A stretch of 64,000 bases of DNA from Levilactobacillus bambusae (GCF_003124125.1 NZ_QCXQ01000001.1:416855-480854); one strand, 5' to 3'; shown: positions 44,506-54,070, counted from the first letter of the stretch. The notes: generated from the letters alone by a model not told the origin. Numbers and translations are program-made.

Positions 44506-44856
44506 TTAATCATGGTATAAATCTTGAATGGGTTTTGTAATGATTTGGTTTAGTTGAGCCAAAACATCATTTACGGCCTTTTCCTTGGCCATCAAGTCCT
44601 TAACGACGTCAAACTGCGAAACTTTGTCTGCTAAATCGCGGGCCTGTTGCATTTCATCTTCCGTAATTTCGACCCCTTGCATCTGCTTAGTTTGCAATTG
44701 CATTTGAACGTCTTGGAAATTCTTAAAGACATCATAAGCAACGGCATCGGCCTTCATTTTACCGTATGCACCAGCAAGTGCTTGGTATTCTGGAGTTTCC
44801 CGTAATTCCTGTTCAAGTTGATTTGCGGTATCGTATACATTTACTACTTCTGCCAT
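44506..44856 (-). CDS. yheA: YheA/YmcA/YlbF-family (DUF964) protein
   Basis: A 116-residue all-helical protein: 'NVYDTANQLEQELRETPEY' (about 6-24) and 'AYDVFKNFQDVQMQLQTKQMQG' contain the DUF964 pattern. YlbF and YmcA relatives tune RNase Y; YheA's own role is unknown. The Bacillus orthologue also lies near yhaMNO. It is 78 bases downstream of the penicillin-binding protein gene. Confidence 0.92.
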   Translation of the reverse strand: MAEVVNVYDTANQLEQELRETPEYQALAGAYGKMKADAVAYDVFKNFQDVQMQLQTKQMQGVEITEDEMQQARDLADKVSQFDVVKDLMAKEKAVNDVLAQLNQIITKPIQDLYHD

Positions 44857-44934
44857 TTGACTATTCCTCCTACGTTATCAATCTACAAGTATTGTACCAT
44901 TTCTCCGCTAAGTTCTCGATAGAAGCCGCTTAAG

Positions 44935-47034
44935 TTAGAAGAAGGATTTCGCTTTGTCCCACCAACTCTCAACCGTCTTCTGTGCGCTCTTAGCGCCGTC
45001 CTGAACCCGCCCCCATAGATCGTTATCACTACTGCTTTCGCTTTTAGCAAGGTCTGAGGCATCCTTTGTGTCAAACTGGGTCCCCTTGGTGTTCGGCAAA
45101 ATTTCCTGCATTTCCGTCCGGAAGAGGGTTCCAACGCCCACCGTACCTGTATCCTCTAGAACGTGAGATTTATCGTTACTGTCATAACCTTCCCAAGTCG
45201 CTACTACGACATCGGGCGTATAGCCAATTACCCATTTATCCCGGGTAGCCTCAGAATCTGAACTCTGGACGTCTTCCGTACTTCCCGTTTTACCTGCAAC
45301 GGAATAGCCGTATGGTTTTGCGTCCGTTCCCGTTCCGTAGTTAAAGACGCCTAACATCATGCTGGTCATTTGTTTAGCTACCTTCGCTGACATCACTTGT
45401 TTAGGCTGACTAGCAGTTTCGCCGGACGAAACGACGGTCTTTCCAGAGGCATCAACCACCTTCGTAATAAAGTGGGCTGAATTAAGGTTTCCCTGGTTAG
45501 CATAGGCCGTATAAGCCGATGCCATTTCCATCGGAGACACCCCCGTCTTTAGGCCCCCTAGAGCCAACGCAAGGTTATCGTCCGACTTAGTGACGGGTAA
45601 GCCAAATTTCTTAACGGAGTCGTAACCCTTTTGAACCCCAATCTTATTCAGCAGCCAAACTGCGGGTGCGTTCATGGACTGGGCTAGGGCGTCATACATG
45701 GTCATTTTTTCGGAATACTGATTATTCCAATTTTTAGGCCGATACTTGTTAGACCCATAGGAGCGGCGTTCGTTACTCAACTCTGAATCGTAAAAGTAGC
45801 CGTTTTGTAAGGCTGGAGTATAAACAGCAATCGGTTTAATCGTTGAGCCAGGTTGCCGTTTCATTTGGGTTGCCCGGTTATACCCCCGAAAGACATGTTT
45901 GCCCCGGCCGCCAACCACCGCCTCTACTCCCCCGGTACTTGGATCAACAGCAATGGAGGCCGCTTGAACCTTAGTCCCGTCGGCAGCATCCGTCGGAAAG
46001 TTAGCGTCATTTTTAAAGGTGGACTGCATATTTTCCTGGTGGTTTTGGTCCAGAGACGTATAGATTTTGTACCCCCGGTTCATGATATCTGATTCAGATA
46101 ACCCGTATTTATTGACGGCTTCGTTAATGACTGCGTCAAAGTAGTATGGATATTTATAACTATCGTTGTAACTATAATTATCTGCCGTCTCAATCGGAGT
46201 AGCTTCTGCCTGCTTAGCCTCGGACGTCGTGATGGACTTTGTATCTGCCATTAAGCCTAATACAACATTCCGTCTTTCTAAGGCCGCTTGGGGATGGTCA
46301 ACCGGATTATAAGCACTGGGCGATGTCAACATCCCTGCAATAACCGCACTTTCGGCAGTCGTCAACTCTGATGCAGGCTTGCCAAAGTACCGTTCTGACG
46401 CATCTTGGACCCCCCAAACCCCATTTCCAAAGTACGCATTATTGAGATACATCGTCAAAATATCCTTTTTACTGTAAATATTTTCAACTTCGATGGATAG
46501 GAATATTTCTTTGATTTTGCGCGAAAAAGTTTGTTCCTGCGTTAAATAGGCGTTCTTAACCAGCTGCTGGGTTAAAGTCGATCCCCCGCCGCTAATATAA
46601 TCCCGACCCATAATTTTATTCTTAACTAACAGCCACATAGCCCGGCCAATCCCCCGAACACTAAACCCGTGTTCACTATAAAAGTGCCGATCTTCAGTGG
46701 AGATAACCGCCTTCTGAATACTTGGCGAAATTTTCTTTAGTGGAACATAGGACCCCTTTTGTGAGTAAAGCGTCCCCGCCTTATGATTGTCTTTATCATA
46801 AATCACCGTTGGATTTTCCAGCTGGTTCTTTAAATCTGACACCTTAGCGGTTTTAGCCTGAAAAGTCATATCAATACTTAAAACTAAAAATAATGATAGG
46901 GCGATCACTATTAGCCATCGTGTTAGTTGGAATCGATGCCAGTAACGCCGTACCCAATCCCACGTGACGTGCCACGCGTTCTTAAGCCACGCTAAAATGG
47001 GTGACTCCGATTGATTTGATCCACGATTTTTCAT
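44935..47034 (-). CDS. pbpF: Class A penicillin-binding protein (PBP2A/PbpF-like)
   Basis: A 699-residue bifunctional enzyme that polymerises and cross-links peptidoglycan. Basic cytoplasmic N-terminus, membrane segment (about 40-60), glycosyltransferase domain with 'STEDRHFYSEHGFS' (catalytic Glu about 113) and 'GGSTLTQQLVKN', then transpeptidase domain with 'QPGSTIKPIAVY' (SxxK, Ser about 400), 'SMNAPAV' (SxN) and 'AGKTGSTED' (KTG). The last 60 residues are low-complexity. I chose ATG 47034 after CGAGG; a GTG six codons upstream is possible but would overlap that site. Confidence 0.94.
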   Translation of the reverse strand: MKNRGSNQSESPILAWLKNAWHVTWDWVRRYWHRFQLTRWLIVIALSLFLVLSIDMTFQAKTAKVSDLKNQLENPTVIYDKDNHKAGTLYSQKGSYVPLKKISPSIQKAVISTEDRHFYSEHGFSVRGIGRAMWLLVKNKIMGRDYISGGGSTLTQQLVKNAYLTQEQTFSRKIKEIFLSIEVENIYSKKDILTMYLNNAYFGNGVWGVQDASERYFGKPASELTTAESAVIAGMLTSPSAYNPVDHPQAALERRNVVLGLMADTKSITTSEAKQAEATPIETADNYSYNDSYKYPYYFDAVINEAVNKYGLSESDIMNRGYKIYTSLDQNHQENMQSTFKNDANFPTDAADGTKVQAASIAVDPSTGGVEAVVGGRGKHVFRGYNRATQMKRQPGSTIKPIAVYTPALQNGYFYDSELSNERRSYGSNKYRPKNWNNQYSEKMTMYDALAQSMNAPAVWLLNKIGVQKGYDSVKKFGLPVTKSDDNLALALGGLKTGVSPMEMASAYTAYANQGNLNSAHFITKVVDASGKTVVSSGETASQPKQVMSAKVAKQMTSMMLGVFNYGTGTDAKPYGYSVAGKTGSTEDVQSSDSEATRDKWVIGYTPDVVVATWEGYDSNDKSHVLEDTGTVGVGTLFRTEMQEILPNTKGTQFDTKDASDLAKSESSSDNDLWGRVQDGAKSAQKTVESWWDKAKSFF

Positions 47035-47149
47035 GTTTAACCTCGTTTTCACTGGTAATGATTAAATTAATTGTAGCATACTCATTTGGGGGCGCTAATA
47101 ATGCCCAGAAATTTAATAAAAATTGAGCTTTTATCCCACCACAAAATAA

Positions 47150-47199
47150 AGATCATAACCAAAATCCAATCAATAAACAATCGGATCTGATTATGATCT
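47150..47199 (-). terminator. Probable terminator after argR
   Basis: Outer arms GATCATAA / TTATGATC with partly paired inner segments and a T-rich tail on the minus strand, about 55 bases after the argR stop. The internal pairing is imperfect. Confidence 0.6.
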
Positions 47200-47252
47200 C
47201 CATTCAACGTTGCCAAACCAGTGACTCGATCTGTCTCCGTGGTCAAATTTTG

Positions 47253-47720
47253 CTAGTGCGCTATGTCTGGATTCATGTTATCTGAAATTTTATGGTTCAA
47301 CCGTTTAGCAATTTCTTCATTTTCGCTAATGATAAAGATCGTATCGTGTCCCGCCAGCGTTCCAGACACTTCTGGCAAGTCCAAGTCGTCTAAAATCGCG
47401 GCTAATAAATTCCCGTTGCTGGGCAACGTTCGGACAATGTTAATAAATGAAACTCGCTTTAAGTCCACCACAACTTCATTAATCGTTTCACGCAGATGCT
47501 CTTCAACACTACGGTTCCCCGATTTAAAAATGGTGTACCTAAGGTGGCCATGACCATCCTGCGCTTTAACAATCTGCATTTCTCGAATATCCCGAGAAAT
47601 TGTTGCTTGGGTTGCCTGAATGCCAACGTCCTGAAGCCGTTGCATCAATTCTTCTTGAGTCGAGATTGGATATTGATTAATGAGCTGTTCAATCCGGGAC
47701 TGGCGAATGTTTTTCTTCAT
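47253..47720 (-). CDS. argR: Arginine repressor ArgR
   Basis: A 155-residue hexameric regulator of arginine metabolism. The winged HTH (1-70: 'MKKNIRQSRIEQLINQYPIS' then 'GIQATQATISRDIREMQIVK') and the C-terminal oligomerisation/arginine-binding domain ('GNLLAAILDDLDLPEVSGTLAGHDTIFI', 100-128) are typical. The GTDNA-type Asp pair is altered ('AGHDTIFI'). A 30-residue longer frame lacks a binding site. Two ARG-box-like sites lie upstream. Lactobacilli can have two ArgR proteins acting together; only this one is seen. Confidence 0.96.
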   Translation of the reverse strand: MKKNIRQSRIEQLINQYPISTQEELMQRLQDVGIQATQATISRDIREMQIVKAQDGHGHLRYTIFKSGNRSVEEHLRETINEVVVDLKRVSFINIVRTLPSNGNLLAAILDDLDLPEVSGTLAGHDTIFIISENEEIAKRLNHKISDNMNPDIAH

Positions 47721-47787
47721 AAACAATAACCCCCTACGGAATCTGTTTACAGTGTAACAAAGAAAGCCCTTCAATTCTAGTTTTATC

Positions 47788-47820
47788 TGAATATTTATTG
47801 AAAATATCAATTCTTATTCG
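47788..47820. promoter_or_regulatory. Two ARG-box-like operators in the argR promoter region
   Basis: TGAATATTTATTGA (47788-47801) and TCAATTCTTATTCG (47807-47820) each resemble the palindromic ARG half-sites TGAATAAAAATTCA (about 11-12 of 14 positions on the appropriate strand). Their centres are 19 bases apart, close to the spacing of tandem boxes bound by one hexamer. They lie 70-100 bases upstream of the argR start, suggesting autoregulation. Confidence 0.6.
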
Positions 47821-47878
47821 TTTTTAGATTCTTTGGTTTTCTAACACCAACCGCCCGAAATTGTTGCCAGACTCAACT

Positions 47879-49216
47879 TTAATCCGTACACAACCGTCGA
47901 ACTGCTTCTGCGTAAATGGCCATGGCATCAAACATTTTATCAAGCGGCCAGTTCTCGTTGACTTGATGCATAAAATCTGGGGTTCCCGGCAACATTGCAC
48001 CGTAGGCCACTGTATTAGTCATAGTCCGGGCGTATGTGGCACCTCCGCTGACTTCTGGTTGTGAGTCGTCACCCGTTTCATCCCGGTACACGGTCATCAG
48101 GGTTTCAACTAACGGACTATCCTTTGGGACGTACAACGGTGCCAGATAATCAAAATGTTCTTCCTGTAAGTCATAGGGAGCAACCGCTTCACGAAGCTGG
48201 GTCATGAGCTGGGCATGGTCTACCGTCACGGGAATCCGCATATCAATTTGCATCCGGGTTTCCTTCTCGTTGATGGTGAGGCTTGAAATATTAAACGTTA
48301 GGTGACCAGACTCTTGATCCTCAATGGTCCCTAAAACGTTTGTACCAGTGGCATCCTCTTTAAACAGTTTGCCGATAAAGTCTAACGGCCGGCCGCCAAA
48401 GACATCGTCAAGGGCGATAGCCAACCGTAGCAAAGCGTTCGTTCCCTTTGGGGCTTGCATGGCATGAACTGCCTTCCCCTTGACCATAATTCCGTCGTCA
48501 GTCGGTTGGTATTCAAAGTGATGGGCGTCAAGAGCTTCCTTGACCTCATCTAAGCGGGGACCATTATATGGGGCCTTATCGGGAACCGCATTAAAGGGGT
48601 TAGTGAGGTTAAGGTTTAAGTCATCGTATCCGGGCCCAACGAGGTAGGAATCCTGGAGGCCTTTCTCAGCGTAAATCAGCGGGAATTCAGCATCCGGTGC
48701 GAACCCCATGGTGACGGATTCTTCCTTTTCGTTGTACTTCGCAATCCCACGCCATAAGTTTTCTTCATCCGTTCCGAAGATAAACCGAATCCGTTTATTA
48801 AAGTGGTAGCCCCGGTTTTCTAACGCCTTGACCGCAAATAATGCTGCCATACTTGGTCCCTTATCATCCTGACTTCCCCGGCCATAAAGGTGGTTATCCC
48901 TTACAATGCCCTTAAATGGGTCGGCATCCCAATCCTTTGGGTCGCCAGCGGGTACGACGTCAACGTGCCCGATAATCCCAAAGAGTTCAGATCCACTGCC
49001 GGTTTCAGCATACCCATAGTATCCCTCAGGATCTTCGTACGTCTTAAAACCTAGTTCGGCCGCAATTGCAATGACCTCATCCAACGCATGGCGGACCCCC
49101 GCCCCAAATGGCGCATTGGGTTCTGCCGGGGCTAAATAGGACGCTTGACTAATTAACCGTTCTGCAGCTTCAACGGCTCCCTGTTGTTCAACTGCTGTTA
49201 CAATTTCATCACTCAT
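47879..49216 (-). CDS. M20-family metallo-dipeptidase (PepV/ArcT-like)
   Basis: A 445-residue M20 peptidase. Metal and catalytic motifs: 'IIGHVDVVPAGD' (about 83-94), 'LYGRGSQDDKGPSM' (about 112-125), 'IFGTDEENLW' (about 144-153) and 'FAPDAEFP', with a final histidine in 'PDFMHQVNENW'. It belongs to the group that includes PepV and the streptococcal arc-operon dipeptidase ArcT. It is co-transcribed with the YfcC-type carrier (20 bases apart), so a role in using small peptides or Xaa-His/arginine peptides is likely but unproven. Confidence 0.92.
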   Translation of the reverse strand: MSDEIVTAVEQQGAVEAAERLISQASYLAPAEPNAPFGAGVRHALDEVIAIAAELGFKTYEDPEGYYGYAETGSGSELFGIIGHVDVVPAGDPKDWDADPFKGIVRDNHLYGRGSQDDKGPSMAALFAVKALENRGYHFNKRIRFIFGTDEENLWRGIAKYNEKEESVTMGFAPDAEFPLIYAEKGLQDSYLVGPGYDDLNLNLTNPFNAVPDKAPYNGPRLDEVKEALDAHHFEYQPTDDGIMVKGKAVHAMQAPKGTNALLRLAIALDDVFGGRPLDFIGKLFKEDATGTNVLGTIEDQESGHLTFNISSLTINEKETRMQIDMRIPVTVDHAQLMTQLREAVAPYDLQEEHFDYLAPLYVPKDSPLVETLMTVYRDETGDDSQPEVSGGATYARTMTNTVAYGAMLPGTPDFMHQVNENWPLDKMFDAMAIYAEAVRRLCTD

Positions 49217-49236
49217 GATTATAGTCTCCTTCTACG

Positions 49237-50748
49237 TTAAATTAGGGTCGATACCGCTAAAAAGATACAAATAATAACAAACAAACCAATCATTAGTTTC
49301 AGCGTAAACTTCCACCAAACGTTAATGTTGACGTGGGCAATTGCTAACGCACCCATGACCACTCCGGAAGTTGGTGTAATAATATTTACCCACCCTGAGG
49401 CCGCCTGATAAGCCGTAATCACTAAGCTAGGGGCAACGTGAGCAAACTTACCAAGTGGGCCAATAATCCCCATCGTTGCGGCCGCTAATCCAGAGGTCGA
49501 TGGGATTAAAAACGACATTGGAATGTAAAAAATATAGGTCAGGATAATAAAGGCAATGGATCCCATACTGGATAAGCCACTCTCACCCCAGTGAAGAACC
49601 GTCGCCGTGATGTTTCCGTCGTTCATGACCACCTGAATCCCCCGGGCAACGGCAACGATGATCGCAACACTAATAAAATCACTCATACCGTTCATAAAGG
49701 CTTCAATGTAGTCACTTTCACTCATCTTAAACGTGAACATGATTAGGACGGACATGAAGAAGAATAGCATTGTAATTTCATTAAAGTACCAAGTTCCTAA
49801 CGGTACCATGTCCTTCCCTAGTAGCGCCCCCAGAAACGGTAAATTTGTGAGCCACTTATTAAGCTGAATAAAAACTGTCCAATGAGGATTGATACTATCC
49901 CACGGGACAAGACCCATAATCATAATGACGAACGTCAAGACGAATAACCATAGGACTGCCTTTTGCCGCCCCGTCATTTGTGTGTCCACCCCATCATCCT
50001 CGCTTAAAAAGCGGGATTCATCAGCCTGACGCTGATCATAAATGAGGGATTGCTTCGGATCCTTCTCAATCTTTGAAGCATAGTGATAAACGTACCAGAT
50101 ACTAAAGGCCACCGTCACAATTAATAGGACCAACCGTGACATTAAACCATCACCGGGTGAAATGTTTAGGGTTTGGGAAGCAACCCCCGTTGCGAACGGG
50201 TTTACCGTTGATGCTAAACAGCCAACCTGCGTCCCAATTAATGCAATCGAGACCGCTACCAACGAATCAAAACCGACTGCCATCATGACGGGAATCAGCA
50301 GCGGATAAAACGCAATGGTTTCTTCCCCCATCCCAAAGGTTGACCCACCGAGGGCAAATAGGGTCATTAGAATGGGAATTAGCCACTTTTCCTTCCCCTT
50401 GAACTTAACGACCACCGAGGAAATTCCGTCGTCTAGGGCCTTGGTTTTATTAACTACCCCCAGAAATCCCCCGATGACCAGAATGAATAGTGAAACGGAA
50501 ATGGCACCGTCCGTTTTTGAGTTCCCAACCATTCCAATGACTGGAGCCATGAAGACGTCCCAAATCCCCTGTGGTTTAGCTGCCACCTGCCGGTAAGTAT
50601 GGGCAATAATGTTACCGGCCTTATCGGTTTGGTACTGGCCCGCCGGAATAATCCACGTTAAAATGGCTACTGCGATAATAATAAAAAATAGAATTGTGTA
50701 GGCGGAAGGCATTTTAAATTTCCGTCGTTTTTTAGATACTTGTTCCAT
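49237..50748 (-). CDS. YfcC-family carrier, streptococcal ArcD type (arginine/ornithine antiporter candidate)
   Basis: A 503-residue membrane protein with about 12-13 segments. 'MPSAYTILFFIIIAVAILTWIIPAGQY' pattern (abbreviated, residues about 14-40), 'ALGGSTFGMGEETIAFYPLL' (about 133-152), 'CLASTVNPFATGVAS' (about 176-190) and 'FLIPSTSGLAAATMG' place it in the YfcC/C4-dicarboxylate carrier-like family. Streptococcal ArcD antiporters belong to it and are likewise followed by an M20 peptidase (ArcT). Its substrate could be arginine/ornithine, but peptides or dicarboxylates remain possible. Confidence 0.85.
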   Translation of the reverse strand: MEQVSKKRRKFKMPSAYTILFFIIIAVAILTWIIPAGQYQTDKAGNIIAHTYRQVAAKPQGIWDVFMAPVIGMVGNSKTDGAISVSLFILVIGGFLGVVNKTKALDDGISSVVVKFKGKEKWLIPILMTLFALGGSTFGMGEETIAFYPLLIPVMMAVGFDSLVAVSIALIGTQVGCLASTVNPFATGVASQTLNISPGDGLMSRLVLLIVTVAFSIWYVYHYASKIEKDPKQSLIYDQRQADESRFLSEDDGVDTQMTGRQKAVLWLFVLTFVIMIMGLVPWDSINPHWTVFIQLNKWLTNLPFLGALLGKDMVPLGTWYFNEITMLFFFMSVLIMFTFKMSESDYIEAFMNGMSDFISVAIIVAVARGIQVVMNDGNITATVLHWGESGLSSMGSIAFIILTYIFYIPMSFLIPSTSGLAAATMGIIGPLGKFAHVAPSLVITAYQAASGWVNIITPTSGVVMGALAIAHVNINVWWKFTLKLMIGLFVIICIFLAVSTLI

Positions 50749-50849
50749 ATCGTCACTTCCCTATCCTAAAATGTGTAACCGCTTATATTATAGTGCTTAT
50801 TAATTGGCTTGACGAGTCACAAACTGGTGAACCGCCGGCCAAGTTAATA

Positions 50850-50900
50850 AAAAAGCGCCTAGCTAACCCACTGTTAACGGGATGAGCTAAACGCTTTAGG
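50850..50900 (-). terminator. Terminator after argS
   Basis: Minus strand AAGCG-TT-TAGCT paired with AGCTA-GG-CGCTT around an inner loop, followed by TTTTTTATT, shortly after the argS stop codon. Confidence 0.85.
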
Positions 50901-50916
50901 TTAATACCAATAATAA

Positions 50917-52608
50917 CTACATCTCATCTGGGGCTTGAACACCCAAGATTCGTAATGATTCCTTCAGCATAATCGATACACTCTTCACTAGGGCAAGCCG
51001 AGCGGGACGTTCAGCGTCATCTGCCAAAATCTTAGAGTGGGCGTAGTACTTGTTGAAGGCCTTTGCCAGTCTTAACGAGAACTTCGCAATATCGGAAGGT
51101 TCAAATTCGTCGAGGGCTAACTCAACTACCCGTGGAAAATCAGCAAGTTCCTTAATGATGTCCCAAGCTTCCGGATCGGAAATTTGGTTGTCGTTGGCAG
51201 AGATTTCAACATCCCCCGCCTTCCGCAGGATACTTTCCGCCCGGGCGTGGGCATACTGAACGTAGGGCCCCGTTTCCCCTTCAAACTTGAGTTGGTCTTC
51301 CAGATTGAAGTCAATGTTATTCATCCGGTCGTTCTTCAAATCACCAAACACAATGGCCCCAACCCCAACCTGCTTAGCAACTTCTTCTTTATTAGGCAGG
51401 TCAGGGTTCTTTTCTGCAATTTGTTTCTTAGCCATTGCCACGGAATCATCCAAGACGTCGTTCAAGAGAATAATCCGGCCAGACCGGGTGGACAGTTTCT
51501 TTCCGTTGACGGTAATGAGCCCAAACGGAACGTGCACCAGCTTGTCGGCGGATGGAATGCCCATTTCTTCAAGAACGGCCTTCACCTGCTTAAAGTAATA
51601 ACTCTGTTCGGAGCCCACTACGTACATGTTCATTGCGGGATGGTACGTCCGGTCCCGGTAAAGAGCGGTAGCAATATCACGCGTCATGTACAGCGTCGCC
51701 CCGTCACTCTTTAAAATCATTGCCGGGTTCATATCGTACTTTTCTAGGTCCACAACTTGGGCCCCCTGGGACTCCTGCAACAGGTTGTCGCTCTTTAGCA
51801 GATCAACGACTTCTTGCAGCTTGTCGTTATAAAAAGCTTCACCGTTGTAAGTATCGAATGTGACTCCCAGCTTATCGTAAACTCCCTCAAATTCCTTAAG
51901 TGATTCTTCACGGAACCAAGCCCAAAGATCATGGGCCTCTTGATCACCAGCCTCAAGCTTACGGAACCATTCCCGGGCTTCATCATCTAATTCGGGGTGC
52001 TCAACATCCTCTTTATGGAAGCGAACGTAGTACTCAACCAGCTTATTGATGGGATCCTTCTTGACGTCCTCTTCGCTTCCCCACTTCTTGTACCCAACAA
52101 TGAGTTTTCCAAACTGGGTTCCCCAGTCGCCTAAGTGGTTATCCTTAATGGGGTGGTACCCATTTTTAGCTAAGATATTTGCTAATGAATTACCGATCAC
52201 CGTTGAACGTAAGTGGCCCATTGACATGGGCTTGGCAATATTTGGTGAGGACATATCAATTGGAACGTTACCCCCGTCCCCACGATCATTTTGACCGTAG
52301 TCCGCACCTTCAGTTAGAACCGCTTCAAGCGTTTCAGCACTAAAAAGTGATTTATCAAAGAAGAAGTTAACGTAGGGCCCCATTGCCTCAACCTTTTCAA
52401 ACCCAGTTTGGTCGATTTTTGCAACGATATCAGCCGCAATTTGTTGGGGTGCCTGATGTAATTGTTTGGCTAAGGTAAACGCCGGAAACGCTAAATCCCC
52501 CTGTGCGTCCGTCTTTGGTGTTTCTAACTTGGCTGAAATATCATCAGCACTTAGCTCACCATCTAGTGCCCCTGCTAAGGCATCTGTGACTTTAGTTGAA
52601 TAATCCAT
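50917..52608 (-). CDS. argS: Arginine--tRNA ligase
   Basis: A 563-residue class I synthetase charging tRNA-Arg. Additional domain 1 (1-115), HIGH-like motif '[21 protein letters not shown]' (about 118-138, with GHLR), the KMSKS region is degenerate ('GKKLSTRSG', about 377-385) as usual in ArgRS, and the C-terminal helical anticodon domain '[15 protein letters not shown]' onward (about 450-563). A T-box leader controls it. AAGGAGG precedes the ATG. Confidence 0.97.
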   Translation of the reverse strand: MDYSTKVTDALAGALDGELSADDISAKLETPKTDAQGDLAFPAFTLAKQLHQAPQQIAADIVAKIDQTGFEKVEAMGPYVNFFFDKSLFSAETLEAVLTEGADYGQNDRGDGGNVPIDMSSPNIAKPMSMGHLRSTVIGNSLANILAKNGYHPIKDNHLGDWGTQFGKLIVGYKKWGSEEDVKKDPINKLVEYYVRFHKEDVEHPELDDEAREWFRKLEAGDQEAHDLWAWFREESLKEFEGVYDKLGVTFDTYNGEAFYNDKLQEVVDLLKSDNLLQESQGAQVVDLEKYDMNPAMILKSDGATLYMTRDIATALYRDRTYHPAMNMYVVGSEQSYYFKQVKAVLEEMGIPSADKLVHVPFGLITVNGKKLSTRSGRIILLNDVLDDSVAMAKKQIAEKNPDLPNKEEVAKQVGVGAIVFGDLKNDRMNNIDFNLEDQLKFEGETGPYVQYAHARAESILRKAGDVEISANDNQISDPEAWDIIKELADFPRVVELALDEFEPSDIAKFSLRLAKAFNKYYAHSKILADDAERPARLALVKSVSIMLKESLRILGVQAPDEM

Positions 52609-52649
52609 CGATCTTCCTCCTTAATTTAGATCCATTTTTAGTCCGAGTA

Positions 52650-52860
52650 GACAAAAAAACTCTTACAAGTTAAATAACCTGTAAGAGACGAGCTAACCCG
52701 CGGTACCACTCTAATTGACTGATGTCCACTTTACTATTAAAGTTGCTAGTTCTAAAAAGTACGCCTTCACAATGGCACCGATCAGGCTTTCACCATCCCT
52801 GACTCGCTTAACGGTACTTCACTGTTACTACCCTTTTATCATTGAACAACGATTAATTGA
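52650..52860 (-). promoter_or_regulatory. T-box riboswitch leader of argS
   Basis: Minus-strand AGAGTGGTACCGCGG at 52698-52712 is a canonical T-box, followed by a CTCTTACA-type stem (52660-52687) with a T run. The region upstream contains several stem-forming segments, but the arginine specifier codon was not resolved. The leader ends about 45 bases before argS and begins near the tRNA-Gly gene. It senses uncharged tRNA-Arg. Confidence 0.92.
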
Positions 52861-52884
52861 CCTACTGACATTCTTCCATCAGTA

Positions 52885-52955
52885 AGCGGGTGACGGGAAT
52901 CGGACCCGCGACGCAAGCTTGGGAAGCTTGAATTTTACCACTAAACTACACCCGC
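52885..52955 (-). tRNA. tRNA-Gly (anticodon CCC)
   Basis: Minus-strand cloverleaf of 71 bases. Acceptor stem GCGGGTG/CACCCGC, D-loop with GTGG, anticodon stem CAAGC/GCTTG with loop TTCCCAA (anticodon CCC), T-stem GCGGG/CCCGT, discriminator T. The CCA end is not encoded. The T-loop reads TCCGATT instead of the near-universal TTCGA-type, so position 55 is C rather than the U that becomes pseudouridine. It is located between argS and the DUF2187 gene. Confidence 0.93.
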
Positions 52956-53040
52956 ACAACACAAAAAAGTATAGCACAGAAAATTTATTCTGTCATCATC
53001 TTTTTAAAAATAAACCTTCATCTTTTTTGTGAGTCCGGTT

Positions 53041-53445
53041 TTACTTGGTTGATTTCTTAGAATCCGTTGGGTTGGCTTTTAACGTCTGCGGATCGACATG
53101 GGTAATCGTAACTTCACCCGCACGGTGCTCTTGCTCGACCCGCTTATTTCGCTCTTCATTGTTCCTCTTTGAGTCGGCTAAGTCATGCGTCCCCGTGGTT
53201 GCTGCGGCCTTTGTCACCTTAATTTCTGTCTTCCGGCTAACCGCCCGGTGATTTAAATCATCGACAACAACGGCATCTTCGGGGTCAAATGAATCAATTA
53301 CGATTAAGACCGAATTTTCATAGACCTTCTCAACGACGCCCTTAAAGTTGTGTGCAAAGGAACCAAACTTCTTCGCGGTCACATAGTCCCCCACGTTAAC
53401 GTTAATTTCTACCTTTTCTGCATCTTTATCTTTTTTGTTTGCCAT
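53041..53445 (-). CDS. DUF2187-domain protein (YkvS-like)
   Basis: A 134-residue soluble protein. Residues about 16-60 ('VNVGDYVTAKKFGSFAHNFKGVVEKVYENSVLI', split) form a KOW/DUF2187-like beta domain; the remaining half is charged and low-complexity. Function unknown, possibly nucleic-acid binding by analogy. AAAGGAAG-type site before the ATG. It stands alone and is divergent from the YisL-like gene. Confidence 0.8.
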   Translation of the reverse strand: MANKKDKDAEKVEINVNVGDYVTAKKFGSFAHNFKGVVEKVYENSVLIVIDSFDPEDAVVVDDLNHRAVSRKTEIKVTKAAATTGTHDLADSKRNNEERNKRVEQEHRAGEVTITHVDPQTLKANPTDSKKSTK

Positions 53446-53625
53446 AATTGCACTTCCTTTGCCGAGATTCCGACCCTTATTCTACTCTTTATTCCGCCAC
53501 TTGTCGCTTATCTTGTAATTTCTTACAAACGTTGTCTTTTTCTAAAACTTAACGGTTGAGTGGGTTCAGCCGATTTAAGCGTGTTACACTTAGCCTAAAA
53601 CGTTGTTAATGAAGGAATGACCTGA

Positions 53626-53973
53626 ATGTGGTTATTAATTAATTTATGTGCCTGGCCACTGCTGGCACTTTTTGTCTTACTAGGACTTCACGCCCGCGAA
53701 GAAAAGCATACCCAGCAATGGTTAATTACCGTAAGGGTAATTGATTTCATCCTGCTCGTTAGCTGTATTATTCTGACTCACCGAACCTTCGGCCACCATC
53801 CTGTTCTCGTTTCAGCAAACTTGCTGGCAACCATTACCACCCTGCTGCTCATTGAGATGAGTTTTAACAAAAAGGAAACCTGGCGCTTTCATCTACTTAC
53901 CTATAATTTACTTGCCATCATTGGGGTGTGTAGCTTTGGCATCAGCTCCTACCTCTTCACTATCTTTAATTAA
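53626..53973 (+). CDS. DUF1516/YisL-family membrane protein
   Basis: A 115-residue hydrophobic protein with four predicted membrane segments (about 3-20, 34-50, 62-80, 92-112). 'WLLINLCAWPLLALFVLLGL' and the pattern of short loops resemble the YisL (DUF1516) family. Function is unknown. It has a GAAGGAATG-type site, and the terminator after it is shared with arcR. Confidence 0.8.
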   Translation: MWLLINLCAWPLLALFVLLGLHAREEKHTQQWLITVRVIDFILLVSCIILTHRTFGHHPVLVSANLLATITTLLLIEMSFNKKETWRFHLLTYNLLAIIGVCSFGISSYLFTIFN

Positions 53974-53990
53974 GGAAATCCAAGTAACGA

Positions 53991-54053
53991 AAAACAGCGT
54001 TCCAAACCGAATCCGATCAACTTTTGATCGGATTCGGTTTGGAACGCTGTTTT
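53991..54053. terminator. Very long perfect-stem bidirectional terminator
   Basis: 29 perfectly complementary bases on each side (53991-54019 and 54025-54053) with a 5-base loop, beginning AAAACAGCG and ending CGCTGTTTT. It ends both the YisL-like gene and the arc operon downstream of arcR. The stem is unusually long for an intrinsic terminator. Confidence 0.9.
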
Positions 54054-54070
54054 GTTGTGGTGACTGAATC

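Noticed and set aside
51184-51714. 176-codon open frame antisense to argS
   Set aside because: The argS frame is complete with all family motifs; the antisense product resembles no family and has no promoter or binding site.
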